A DNA stretch of 64,000 nucleotides from Amycolatopsis sp. CA-126428 (GTDB lineage: Bacteria > Actinomycetota > Actinomycetes > Mycobacteriales > Pseudonocardiaceae), in assembly GCF_002904335.1 (NCBI RefSeq), contig NZ_PPHF01000074.1, forward strand, positions 372,001-436,000. The letters are read 5' to 3'. Shown one piece after another: positions 7,996 through 16,478 of this stretch. Under the pieces are notes generated by a model. It searched no databases. It was not told the DNA's origin and was given only the letters and a program-made list of their open reading frames with translations. Both the position numbers and the translations under genes were made by a program. How positions within the stretch are numbered: the first letter of the stretch is position 1; each line of letters opens with the position of its first letter.

Positions 7996-8079
7996 TTCGC
8001 GGGCCCGGGCGGTCGGTTCGCGTGCCTGGAGGGTCGGCTTGCGTACCTGGGCGGTCGGCTTGCGTGCCTGGAGGGTCGG
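7996..8079. repeat. Tandem array of four 21-bp repeats (array B)
   Basis: Four head-to-tail 21-bp units at 7996-8016, 8017-8037, 8038-8058 and 8059-8079, each with a TTGCGT(A/G)CCTGG-like half and a GGTCGG end. The sequence is clearly related to array A. It sits between convergent genes (the epimerase and the PucR-like regulator). Confidence 0.85.
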
Positions 8080-8153
8080 GCGGCTCGGGGGAGCGGCGGG
8101 GCGGGGTCATGGTGGCCGCGGGGGAGAGGCGGTGCCGGGTCCACTCAGGACGG

Positions 8154-9176
8154 TCAGCCCGGGTCGGCGTTGTCTCGCAGCCGCCGCAGGACCAAGGCCA
8201 GGTGGAGGCGGAAGCGGCCGGCCGGTGAGTCGACCTCGAAACCCAGCACCGCCTCCGCGCGGGCCAGCCTGGCCGGCATCGTGCTGTGGTGGCGGTGCAG
8301 CGCCGCGGCCGCTTTGCGGGCCGAGCCCGTTGCGCACAGCGCGTCGAGGGCCGCCACCGTGTCCGCGCCGTGGGGTTCGGCGGCCAAGTGGTCGAGCGCC
8401 TGGACGTCGGCCAGTTCCGCGAGTTCCGCCGGCGCCAGTTTGCCCGCGAGCGCGGCCAGGCCGCCCAGCCGCTCCCACCACACCACCGGCTCCGCCGCCG
8501 AGGTGAACCGCAGGGCCGTCCGGGCCGCCGCCCAGGATCGGGCCACCTCGATCGCCGGTCCCTCCGGGCCGATGCCCGCGCGGGCGCCGTCCGGCAGCGA
8601 GGCCACCTCACCCGGCAGCAGGACCGCCCGCACCCCGCCCAGCCGCGCCGAACGGCCGGCGAGCGCCTCGACGCCCGTGCCCGCGAGCACGCGCAGCCGC
8701 GCCGCCGGGCCGAAGCCGAGCAGGTGCAGGGCCCGGGACCGCTCGGCCGTGCCCGCGTCCTCCGACAGCACCAGCTCCACCAGAGCGGGATCCCCGAGCT
8801 CGGGCAGCGGTACCCCGGAGTGCTCCAGCAGGATCGCGGCGGCGATCGCGAACCGTTCGAGCAGCATGTCGTCGAGCGGGACGGCCGCGCCCGCCCGGGC
8901 CACCCACACGACCACGCCGCCCTCGAGCGTCCGCGTGGCGGCCCCCGCGGGCGCCGCGGCCGGAGTGGCGACGCCGGCGCCCGGCGAAGCACGCAGCGAC
9001 AGACCCTGGCCGGGAGCGTGCACGCCGACCGGGCAGCCGGCCAGGTCCGCCGTGCTGCGCACGAGAACGTCCAGACCCGCGCGGCCGGCGATCAGGCGGT
9101 CGAAAAACCCGATCACCCGCACGGCGTTCTCGGCGTCGGCGTCGAGCCCGGACAGCCGCAGCAGCAGCCCTTTCAT
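8154..9176 (-). CDS. PucR-type helix-turn-helix regulator
   Basis: About 340 residues. The C-terminal 60 residues (ALDALCATGSARKAAAALH to LALVLRRLRD) match the PucR C-terminal helix-turn-helix, in which activators recognise promoters of purine or other catabolic genes. The N-terminal 270 residues are a divergent sensor with no recognised motif. The ATG at 9176 starts MKGLLLRLSGL; upstream in-frame codons look like spacer. No Shine-Dalgarno is seen. It is divergent from the alpha/beta hydrolase gene, its most likely target. Confidence 0.7.
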   Translation of the reverse strand: MKGLLLRLSGLDADAENAVRVIGFFDRLIAGRAGLDVLVRSTADLAGCPVGVHAPGQGLSLRASPGAGVATPAAAPAGAATRTLEGGVVVWVARAGAAVPLDDMLLERFAIAAAILLEHSGVPLPELGDPALVELVLSEDAGTAERSRALHLLGFGPAARLRVLAGTGVEALAGRSARLGGVRAVLLPGEVASLPDGARAGIGPEGPAIEVARSWAAARTALRFTSAAEPVVWWERLGGLAALAGKLAPAELAELADVQALDHLAAEPHGADTVAALDALCATGSARKAAAALHRHHSTMPARLARAEAVLGFEVDSPAGRFRLHLALVLRRLRDNADPG

Positions 9177-9340
9177 GTCGCCACGATAGAGGCGCCCGCC
9201 ACCGGATGGCGAGCACCGGGCCGGCAGCGCCGCCGCCGGCCCGGCGACGACCGGCCTGCCGCCGGGTGGCGTGGATTCGGGCCGCAACAGCCGCCGCGTG
9301 GCGGTGGCCCACGTCGCCTCATGCGGCCGATCATCAAACC

Positions 9341-10300
9341 ATGACCTACGCGATCGATCCCGAGCTGCTGCCCTGGCTGGACATGCTCCCGGCCGTGACC
9401 CTCACCGACCACGAGTCCCTGCTGGCCGCGCGCTCCTCGATGGCCCAACTCCGCGAAGTCCTGCCGGCTTACGAACCGACCCGGCCGATCGACGTCCGGG
9501 ACCTCACCGTGCCCGGGCCGTCCGATGCCCCCGATGTCCCGGTCCGCGTCTACGCCCCGGCGAACCGCGCCACCGCGGTGCCCGGCCTGCTCTACATCCA
9601 CGGCGGCGGGTTCGTCCTGGGCGATCTCGACACCTTCGACACGCACGTGCTGCGCCTGGTCGACGAACTGGGCGTCGTGATCGTCTCGGTCGACTACCGG
9701 CTCGCCCCCGAGCACCCGTTCCCGGCGCCGGTCGAGGACTGCTACGCCGCCCTGACCTGGGTGGCGGCCAAGGCCGACGAGCTCGGCATCGACCCGGCCC
9801 GCCTCGGCGTGGCCGGCGAAAGCGCCGGTGGTGGCCTCTCGGCCGCGGTGGCGCTGCTGGCCCGCGACCGCGGCGGCCCGCAGCTGTGCTTCCAGTACCT
9901 CGGCATCCCGGAACTCGACGACCGCCTGGACACCCCGTCGATGCGGGCCTACACCGACACGCCGATCTGGAACCGGCCGAACGCGGTGCACAGCTGGACG
10001 AGCTACCTCGGCGCGGAACCGGGCGGCCCGGACGTCTCGCCCTACGCCGCCCCGGCGCGCGCCGCCGACCTGGCCGGGCTGCCGCCCGCGTTCGTGACGA
10101 CCTGCCAGTTCGACCCCCTGCGTGACGAGGGGATCACCTACGCCCAGCGCCTGGCCCACGCCGGCGTCCTGACCGAGCTGCGCCACTACCCGGGGACGTT
10201 CCACGGCTCCAGCTTGGTCGAGGCGGCGGAGATCTCCCGCCGCATGTTCGCCGACGAGCTGGACGCGTTGCGACGCGGCCTCCGCATCACCGCCGGCTGA
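9341..10300 (+). CDS. Alpha/beta hydrolase, hormone-sensitive-lipase family
   Basis: A 319-residue esterase/lipase of family IV. The oxyanion-hole motif HGGGF, the nucleophile motif GESAGG, the acid in CQFDPLRDEG and the His in PGTFHGS together complete the Ser-Asp-His triad. It hydrolyses small acyl esters in the cytoplasm; the natural substrate is unknown. The ATG is preceded by no strong Shine-Dalgarno. It is followed at once by a strong terminator hairpin. Confidence 0.9.
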   Translation: MTYAIDPELLPWLDMLPAVTLTDHESLLAARSSMAQLREVLPAYEPTRPIDVRDLTVPGPSDAPDVPVRVYAPANRATAVPGLLYIHGGGFVLGDLDTFDTHVLRLVDELGVVIVSVDYRLAPEHPFPAPVEDCYAALTWVAAKADELGIDPARLGVAGESAGGGLSAAVALLARDRGGPQLCFQYLGIPELDDRLDTPSMRAYTDTPIWNRPNAVHSWTSYLGAEPGGPDVSPYAAPARAADLAGLPPAFVTTCQFDPLRDEGITYAQRLAHAGVLTELRHYPGTFHGSSLVEAAEISRRMFADELDALRRGLRITAG

Positions 10301-10306
10301 CCAAAA

Positions 10307-10347
10307 GCGGCCGGCTTTCCTGTCGTGTGACAGGAAAAGCCGGCCGC
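10307..10347. terminator. Bidirectional terminator hairpin
   Basis: An 18-bp stem (left arm 10307-10324 starting GCGGCCGGC; right arm 10329-10347) with a GTGT loop and one bulged A. It lies between the convergent hydrolase and oxidoreductase genes and could end both transcripts. Confidence 0.85.
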
Positions 10348-10360
10348 CGCGAAGCCGAAA

Positions 10361-11398
10361 TCAGTCCGCCGGATTGACGTCGATCAGCACCTTCCCCGTG
10401 ATCCCGTCCTCCGACGCCGCGTGCGCCTTCGCCGTTTCCGCCAGCGCGAACCGGTGGACGGGCACCCCGCGATCCTCGCCGACCCCCAACGCGCCGTCCG
10501 CCAGCGCGGCCGTGATGTCCTCGGCGCCCGCGCGGAGCTTGTCTTCGCCCACCGTGTACAGCACCAGGAACTGGTACCGCGAGTTGAGCATCAGGTTCGG
10601 CCCGAACTCCAAGGTCACCGTCCCGGTGCCCCGGTCGTCGCCGTACGTGGCGACCGTGCCGCGGGGGCGCAGCACCTCCGTGTGCAGCTTCGCGTTGACC
10701 CCCATCGCGACCTCGACCACCAGGTCGACGCCGTCGGGGGCGACCTCACGGATGCGGGCGCCGAGCTCCGGATCGGGGTAGCGCAGCACGTGCTGAGCGC
10801 CGGCCGCCTGCGCGAGGGCGGCCTTTTCCGCGCTGCTGACCGTCGCGATCACCGTCGCCCCGGCCCACCGGCCGAGCTGGATCGCCGCGTTGCCGACCGC
10901 GCCCGCCCCGCCGCTGACGAGCACCGTGCGGCCGGCGAGCGCGCCGGGGGAGAGCCGGGTCGGGCCGTCCTCGGCGACCGTGAGCGCCCGGTGCGCGGTC
11001 AGTGCCGGGACGCCGAGGCCGGCGCCGGCGTCGAACCCGGCGCCGTCGGGCAACCGGACCAGCTTCGAGGCCGGCAGCACGGTGTACTCCTGCGCCGTGC
11101 CGGACTCGGGCCCGTACGCGCCGGCGAGGATCAGCCACACGCGGTCGCCGGGTGCGAAGCCGGTGACGTCCGGGCCGACCGCGTCGACCACGCCCGCGCC
11201 GTCCTGGTTGGGCACCGTTTCCGGGACCTCGGCCCCGGGTTCGGCGCGCAGGCCGCCGCGCGCTTTCCAGTCCGTGGGGTTGACCGCGGACACCACGATC
11301 CGGACACGGACTTCGCCCGGCCCCGGGTCCGCGACGGCTCGCTCCGACAGCTCCAGTACCTCGGGTCCGCCGTGCCGGCGGTAGACGACTGCCTTCAT
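10361..11398 (-). CDS. Zinc-independent quinone oxidoreductase-like MDR protein
   Basis: A 345-residue medium-chain dehydrogenase/reductase of the quinone oxidoreductase (QOR/zeta-crystallin) type. The N-terminal GroES-like domain starts MKAVVYRRHGGPEVLEL; the Rossmann part has VSGGAGAVGNAAIQLGRWAG. The Cys ligands of zinc-dependent alcohol dehydrogenases are absent. Such enzymes reduce quinones or enones with NADPH. The start at 11398 is fixed by the family N-terminus; the frame stays open far upstream without homology. No Shine-Dalgarno is evident. Confidence 0.9.
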   Translation of the reverse strand: MKAVVYRRHGGPEVLELSERAVADPGPGEVRVRIVVSAVNPTDWKARGGLRAEPGAEVPETVPNQDGAGVVDAVGPDVTGFAPGDRVWLILAGAYGPESGTAQEYTVLPASKLVRLPDGAGFDAGAGLGVPALTAHRALTVAEDGPTRLSPGALAGRTVLVSGGAGAVGNAAIQLGRWAGATVIATVSSAEKAALAQAAGAQHVLRYPDPELGARIREVAPDGVDLVVEVAMGVNAKLHTEVLRPRGTVATYGDDRGTGTVTLEFGPNLMLNSRYQFLVLYTVGEDKLRAGAEDITAALADGALGVGEDRGVPVHRFALAETAKAHAASEDGITGKVLIDVNPAD

Positions 11399-11563
11399 GC
11401 CGGGTGCAATCCGCGGACGGGCCGGGATATTCCCGGGACCCGCGGAAATGCGCCGGGAAATCGTTTTTCGGTGCCGGGAAAGCGCGAAAACGAGATCCCC
11501 CGGGTGGGCGATCTTCGGCGCTCGCGTCAGCGAAATCGGGGGCCGTCGCAGAAACTGGGGCGC

Positions 11564-11713
11564 GTGGGAGAGGAAAAGAGCACGCCGGGGGATGAGCGGC
11601 CGAAGCGCGACGACGGTGAGCCGACGCCGATCTTCGACGCCGTGTTCAGCGCGACGCGCGCGCAGGCGAAAGTGCCGAATCCGGCGCGGGAACCGGACGA
11701 ATCCGGGCGGTGA
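11564..11713 (+). CDS. Possible small acidic/basic protein
   Basis: A GTG-started frame of 49 codons beginning VGEEKSTPGDERPKRDD and ending in PAREPDESGR. Composition is charged and disordered-looking, but the middle (PTPIFDAVFSATRAQ) could form a helix. Only a weak GGGG precedes the start. The 11399-11791 interval holds nothing else I can support. It may be a genuine small actinobacterial protein or chance. Confidence 0.3.
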   Translation: MGEEKSTPGDERPKRDDGEPTPIFDAVFSATRAQAKVPNPAREPDESGR

Positions 11714-11791
11714 CCGAGCAGCCGGCCGGCGAGCGGACCGCCGACGTACAGCACGTTGTTCGACGTCCGCGACGAACATGTAGCATCTCGG

Positions 11792-12019
11792 GTGCCCGAA
11801 CACCCGTGGCCGAGGAGTGAGCCGGTGGCCGGCGTTGTCAACAGCCTGATCGCTGCCGAGTACGCGGCGGGAGCGTCCATCTCGGAGCTGGCCGAGCGCT
11901 GGGGGATCGACCCCCGGCAGGTCGTCGAGCGGATCTCGGGGCCACCCGCTCCTGAGGCGGGTCAGATCGCGCGTTCCCCCTTGCCCAGCACGACGATGCC
12001 GCCCTCGCTGACGTGGTAG
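11792..12019 (+). CDS. Small helix-turn-helix protein
   Basis: A 75-residue frame whose middle, SLIAAEYAAGASISELAERW followed by GIDPRQVVERI, is a good helix-turn-helix. The GTG is preceded by a -10-like TAGCAT at 11781-11786 with only five bases between, so a leaderless mRNA is likely. The last 58 bases overlap the end of glgC on the other strand, and the C-terminal 20 residues look unstructured. DNA binding is inferred; no target is suggested. Confidence 0.5.
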   Translation: MPEHPWPRSEPVAGVVNSLIAAEYAAGASISELAERWGIDPRQVVERISGPPAPEAGQIARSPLPSTTMPPSLTW

Positions 12020-13179
12020 TGCCCGCGGTCGCGGGCCAGGTCGACACCGATGTGCGCGCCGGGCGGGACCACGACGTTCTTGTCCAGGATCGCCCGCCGC
12101 ACCACCGCGCCGCGGCCCACGCGAGCGCCGTCGAGCAGGACCGAACCCTGCACCACCGCGCCCTGCTCGACGAGGACGTCGGGGGAGAGCACCGAGTCGA
12201 CGACCTGGGCGCCGGAGATGATGCAGCCGTTGCTGACGATCGACTGGTTCGCCGAGCCACCTTCGACGAACTTCGCCGCCGCGCGCTGGCCCGGGTGGGC
12301 GAGGATCGGCCACTTCCGGTTGTAGAGGTTGAAGATCGGGTGCGTCGAAATCAGGTCGGTGTGCGCGTCGTAGTAGCTGTCGATGGTCCCGACATCGCGC
12401 CAGTAACCGTGGTCGCGTTCGGTTTCCCCGGGCACGACATTGGTGTTGAAGTCGTAGACGGCGGCTTCACCCGATTTGACCAGCGCCGGGATGATGTCGC
12501 GGCCCATGTCGTGGTGCGAAGCGGAGTTTTCGGCGTCGGCGTGCAGCGCCTCCAGCATCACCTTCGTCGTGAAGATGTAGTTGCCCATCGACACGAACGA
12601 CTCCTCGGGGGAGTCCGGCAGGCCCGGCGGGTCGGCCGGCTTCTCCATGAACGCGTCGATCATCAGCCCGTCGGTGGTCCGGATGACGCCGAACGAACTC
12701 GCCTCCGCCCGCGGGACGCGGATCCCGGCCACCGTGACGCCGGCCCCGGACGAGATGTGGGCGTCCAGCATCTGCCGGGGGTCCATCCGGTAGATGTTGT
12801 CCGCGCCGAACACCGCGATGTAGTCGGGGTCCTCGTCGTAGACCAGGTTGAGGCTCTGGTGGATGGCGTCGGCGCTGCCCTGGTACCAGCGCGGGCCCAG
12901 CCGCTGCTGCGCCGGCACCGGCGTGACGTACTCGCCGGTCAGCGCCGAGAGGCGCCACGTCGTCGAAATGTGCCGGTCGAGCGAGTGCGACTTGTACTGC
13001 GTCAGCACGCACAGCCGCCGGAACCCGCCGTGCACCAGGTTCGACAGCACGAAGTCGACCAGCCGGTGCACGCCGCCGAACGGCACGGCGGGTTTCGCGC
13101 GGTCGGCCGTGAGCGGCATCAGGCGCTTGCCCTCGCCGCCCGCGAGGACGATGCCCAGCACGTCGGCTCCAGTTGTCAC
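11962..13179 (-). CDS. glgC: Glucose-1-phosphate adenylyltransferase
   Basis: A 405-residue enzyme making ADP-glucose from ATP and glucose-1-phosphate, the committed step of glycogen and maltose-1-phosphate synthesis. It shows the nucleotide-binding GGEGKRLMPLT motif, AVFGADNIYRMD, the substrate-binding FMEKP motif, and a C-terminal left-handed beta-helix. Length matches actinobacterial GlgC. The GTG start follows GGAGGTCGTC and overlaps the glgM stop by four bases (GTGA), so the two are translationally coupled. Confidence 0.95.
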   Translation of the reverse strand: MTTGADVLGIVLAGGEGKRLMPLTADRAKPAVPFGGVHRLVDFVLSNLVHGGFRRLCVLTQYKSHSLDRHISTTWRLSALTGEYVTPVPAQQRLGPRWYQGSADAIHQSLNLVYDEDPDYIAVFGADNIYRMDPRQMLDAHISSGAGVTVAGIRVPRAEASSFGVIRTTDGLMIDAFMEKPADPPGLPDSPEESFVSMGNYIFTTKVMLEALHADAENSASHHDMGRDIIPALVKSGEAAVYDFNTNVVPGETERDHGYWRDVGTIDSYYDAHTDLISTHPIFNLYNRKWPILAHPGQRAAAKFVEGGSANQSIVSNGCIISGAQVVDSVLSPDVLVEQGAVVQGSVLLDGARVGRGAVVRRAILDKNVVVPPGAHIGVDLARDRGHYHVSEGGIVVLGKGERAI

Positions 13180-14330
13180 GACGACCTCCCGCACGCTTCG
13201 TAGAGGGCGACCGTCCGCTCGGCGATCGCCTTCCAGCCGAACTCGCCGACCGCGCGCTCGCGGCCGGCGGTGCCCATCGCGGCGGCCCGGTCCGGGGAGC
13301 CGACCACTTCGTTCAGCGCGGCGGCCAGGCCCGCCTCGAACCCCTGCGGGTCCTGTTCGTCGTAGTGCACCAGCAGCCCGGTGCGCCCGTCGTCGACGAC
13401 CTCCGGGATGCCGCCGACGTCGCTGGCCACCACCGGGGTGCCGCACGCCATCGCCTCGAGGTTCACGATGCCGAGCGGCTCGTAGACCGACGGGCAGGCG
13501 AACACCGCGGCGTGGGTGAGCAGCTGCACGACCTCGTCGCGCGGCAGCATCTCCGGGATCCACCGGACGCCGGTGCGGGTCTTCTCCAGCTCGGCGACCA
13601 GCCCCCGGAACTCGGCGTCCAGTTCCGGGGTGTCGGCGCCGCCCGCGCACAGCACCAGCTGGACGCCCGGGTCGAGCTTCGCGGCCGCGCGGACCAGGTG
13701 CGGGACGCCCTTCTGCCGGGTGATCCGGCCGACGAACAGGACGTACGGCCGGTCCGGGTCGATCCCGTGCTTGACCAGCGCGTCGATGCCCGGGTCGGGC
13801 CGGTAGAGCGTGGTGTCGATGCCGTTGTGGATCACGTGCACGCGCTCCGGCGGCACCGCGGGGTAGGCGGCGAGGACGTCCCGGCGCATGCCGCCGCTGA
13901 CCGCGACGATCGCGTCCGCGGCCTCGTAGGCCTCCCGCTCGATCCACGACGAGACGCGGTAGCCGCCGCCCAGCTGCTCGGCCTTCCACGGCCGCAGCGG
14001 TTCGAGCGAGTGCGCGGTGACGACGTGCGGGATGCCGTGCGTCATCTTCGCCAGGTGCCCGGCCAGGTTCGCGTACCAGGTGTGGCTGTGCGCGAGGTCG
14101 TGACCTTCGAGCGCGTTGGCCATCGAGACGGCGATGTCCATGGTCGTGAACGCGGGCTGCCGGTAGCCGTGCGGGTCGGTGTGCCCGGTGGCGCCGGGCC
14201 GGTCCGCGCCCCAGCAGTGCACGTCGAGGTCGACCAGCGGTCGCAACTCCCGGGCGAGGAACTCCACGTGGACCCCGGCGCCGCCGTAGACCTCCGGCGG
14301 GTATTCGCGGGTGAGCAGACCGACCTTCAT
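13176..14330 (-). CDS. glgM: GT4 glycogen synthase / maltose-1-phosphate synthase
   Basis: A 384-residue GT4 glycosyltransferase of the actinobacterial GlgA/GlgM type (TIGR02149-like). It starts MKVGLLTREYPPEVYGGAGVH, has the LFVGRITRQKG donor-domain entry, and the retaining-enzyme E-x7-E motif in EPLGIVNLE. In mycobacteria this enzyme joins ADP-glucose to glucose-1-phosphate to give maltose-1-phosphate for the GlgE pathway. It is cotranscribed with glgC, its ADP-glucose supplier. A -10-like TAGGGT lies seven bases before the ATG without a Shine-Dalgarno, suggesting a leaderless mRNA. Confidence 0.9.
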   Translation of the reverse strand: MKVGLLTREYPPEVYGGAGVHVEFLARELRPLVDLDVHCWGADRPGATGHTDPHGYRQPAFTTMDIAVSMANALEGHDLAHSHTWYANLAGHLAKMTHGIPHVVTAHSLEPLRPWKAEQLGGGYRVSSWIEREAYEAADAIVAVSGGMRRDVLAAYPAVPPERVHVIHNGIDTTLYRPDPGIDALVKHGIDPDRPYVLFVGRITRQKGVPHLVRAAAKLDPGVQLVLCAGGADTPELDAEFRGLVAELEKTRTGVRWIPEMLPRDEVVQLLTHAAVFACPSVYEPLGIVNLEAMACGTPVVASDVGGIPEVVDDGRTGLLVHYDEQDPQGFEAGLAAALNEVVGSPDRAAAMGTAGRERAVGEFGWKAIAERTVALYEACGRSS

Positions 14331-14512
14331 GATGCGAACCCTAGGGCCTCACCCGCCCGTGGCGCAGTCTGGCGGACCGGGGAATTCCGCGAGTTTTCCG
14401 TCACTGCCGGGGTGATCGGGGCGTGTCCACGCCGGCGCGGAGCGGACCAGCCGGCCGTCCGGTCCGCTCAGCTGCGGGTTCGCCGGCCGGCCTGCTCCAC
14501 TGTGGACGACCC

Positions 14513-14537
14513 GTGGCCCGGCGCGCGGCCGGGCCAC
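14513..14537 (-). terminator. Hairpin downstream of the SdrD_B-type gene
   Basis: A GTGGCCCGGC / GCCGGGCCAC stem of 10 bp with a five-base loop, starting 9 bases past the stop of the secreted-protein gene. There is no U-tract, as is usual in high-GC actinomycetes. The rest of 14331-14512 shows no gene. Confidence 0.6.
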
Positions 14538-14545
14538 GAGCCCGC

Positions 14546-15925
14546 TCAGCGCCGGTACGGGATGGCCCAGTCCTCCCCGCAGTACCAGCAGGTGCCGACC
14601 GAGACGTCCGCGGCGCCTTCGACCGGGTGCCAGCCGTCGACGCGCACGCTGTATTGGCCGGCTGGGACGTTCGCGAACGCCACGTGCCCTTCGGCGTCCG
14701 ACACGGCCGACGCGGCGACCGAGCCGTCGGCCCGGTCGAGCAGGTCGACCGCCGTCCCGGTGATCGGCTCGCCCGCGTCGACCGTGTAGTTGCCGTTGTC
14801 GTCGTGGTAGATCACGCCCGCGGTGGCGCCCGGCGGAGCCGGCACGTGGGCAATGAGGTCGACCTCGGGCCGCCCGTTCCCCGGGCCGGGTTCGACCCCG
14901 AAGTCGCAGGCCAGGTGGACGGCGCCGTAGGGGGTCGCGCCCGCGGGGACGGTGCCGGTTTCGGTGAACGTCCGCGTCCGGCCCGCGGCCAGGTCGATCG
15001 CGGCCGGGGCGGTGATGTCCCAGTCGGTCCAGCCCAGCAGGTGCGCGGCGGAGCCGAAGCGGTCGCACCCCGCGGTGATCCCGTGCAGGTCGCCGCCGCT
15101 GACGTTGGTCAGCGTGAAGGTGACCTGCGCGGTTTCGCCGATCTCGTACCGCGTCCGGTCGAACGAGCCGGTCACCTGCAGCTTCTCGGTGAACGGCCGG
15201 AGCGCGCGCAGTGGCACTGCCGGCCCGGGATCACTGCCGTCGACATCGACGTTCTGCTGCGCCGAGTCGTACACCCAGCCGTCCGGCAGGTTCCGGACGG
15301 AGATCCCGTAGCGCTGGGCGGGCAGGCCGGTGAAGGCGAACCGGCCGTCGGCGTCCGTGGTGACCTCGATCGTGTTGCCGGAACCCGTGCCGTACAGGTA
15401 GGCGACGGCACCGGGCAGGCCCTCGCCCGCGTCGAAGGCGCCGTTTTCGTTGCGGTCGCCGTAGAGGACACCGGACGCCGGCCCCTGGGTCGTCGTCGGG
15501 TCCACCATCGGGACGGCCAGGTCGCCGCCGGGGGTCCAGTCGGCGCGGAACCGGTCGTGCGGCGCGCCGTTCCAGGTCCAGACGACGGCGGTGATCGTGA
15601 ACGTCCGGGTGGCGCCCGGGTCGAGCGTCACGCCGGCCTGCGGGCTGCCGCCGAGGTTCGCCCAGTCCTGGATCGACAGCCAGGAGCCGGAGAGGTGCTC
15701 GTCCCAGAGCGTGACCTTCGTCAGCGGCTGGTCGGTCGTGTTGGTGAGCGTCAGCGTGATCGGGAACGGTTTGGCGACCAGGTTCGGCCCGGCGCCGGCC
15801 GAGGCGGTGATGATCAGCGACGGGTCGTCGGCGTGGGCGGCCGGCACGGTGAGGGCGCCGGTGGTGAGCACGGCGGCGAGGACGGCGAAGAGCCGTCTCA
15901 CCCCGCGCAGGGGTGTTCTGGACAC
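14546..15925 (-). CDS. Secreted SdrD_B-like repeat protein
   Basis: A 459-residue exported protein. It has a signal peptide (MSRTPLRGVRR, hydrophobic stretch, AHA near residue 32), then DUF11-like beta domains with FPITLTLTN and AQVTFTLTN strands. Two SdrD_B/Cna-B-like modules begin GVLYGDRNENGAFDAGE and GVIYHDDNGNYTVDAGE, whose D-x-N-x-N-G loops resemble calcium sites. There is no LPXTG motif or C-terminal membrane anchor, so it is probably released or held non-covalently at the wall. The start is GTG after GGGGGA. An adhesive or structural role is inferred from the fold only. Confidence 0.8.
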   Translation of the reverse strand: MSRTPLRGVRRLFAVLAAVLTTGALTVPAAHADDPSLIITASAGAGPNLVAKPFPITLTLTNTTDQPLTKVTLWDEHLSGSWLSIQDWANLGGSPQAGVTLDPGATRTFTITAVVWTWNGAPHDRFRADWTPGGDLAVPMVDPTTTQGPASGVLYGDRNENGAFDAGEGLPGAVAYLYGTGSGNTIEVTTDADGRFAFTGLPAQRYGISVRNLPDGWVYDSAQQNVDVDGSDPGPAVPLRALRPFTEKLQVTGSFDRTRYEIGETAQVTFTLTNVSGGDLHGITAGCDRFGSAAHLLGWTDWDITAPAAIDLAAGRTRTFTETGTVPAGATPYGAVHLACDFGVEPGPGNGRPEVDLIAHVPAPPGATAGVIYHDDNGNYTVDAGEPITGTAVDLLDRADGSVAASAVSDAEGHVAFANVPAGQYSVRVDGWHPVEGAADVSVGTCWYCGEDWAIPYRR

Positions 15926-16478
15926 GGTGGATCCCCCCGGAACGGCCGGGCCGGCGGCTCCCCGCGGCGCCGCCCGGCGATGGCGCAGAAGACTGCGATC
16001 ATCGTCAAGCTAGCGAACGCGGAGCCGCCGGACCAGGGCCGACGGGGTGATCCGGCCCTGGGTGCGGCACCGGCCGCTGCCCGTCTCGGGGCCGGTGGGC
16101 AGCCGGTCCAGGCCGGGGGTCCACACCGGTCGGGCCGCCGCCGGTCCCCGGATCGCGATCCCGCCGCGGCGCGTGGTCACTCGCGGGCCCCGCTGCGGCA
16201 TCCGAGGGAAGCCGATGCACAAGCGTTGCGTCGCGGTATAGCGTGGTTCGGGAACGAGTTCCCCGGTACGTCACCGGCCGCGGCGGTTGCCACACCGCGC
16301 GGCCGGCGCGATCCGGCTGACGCGGGCCGGATCGCCGGCGCCGGGCGGCGCCGGAGGGGACGCGGCCGGCCATCCCCCGCCGCCGCGTCCCCGCCGCGGC
16401 CTGCGTGTCTTCGCCGTTCGGCCGCCGGGAACATCGCTAAACTCCGTCCGTTCACGGTCAGCGAGGCGAAGGGGCACG
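15926..16478. other. Intergenic region without a supported gene
   Basis: A 553-bp divergent spacer. Open frames exist on both strands but lack starts, Shine-Dalgarno sites or recognisable domains. It contains a GGGAAC-GA-GTTCCC inverted repeat at 16250-16263 and a TAAACT -10-like element near 16437 that could serve the MerR-type gene. Confidence 0.5.

Noticed and set aside
13929..14545. A second secreted protein gene between glgM and the SdrD_B-type gene
   Set aside because: Open frames there have no start signal and lie antisense to or past the real genes; only a terminator hairpin is supported.
16005..16373. Minus-strand gene of 122 codons in the MerR upstream spacer
   Set aside because: Arg/Pro-rich, no Shine-Dalgarno, no recognisable fold; overlaps another equally open frame.
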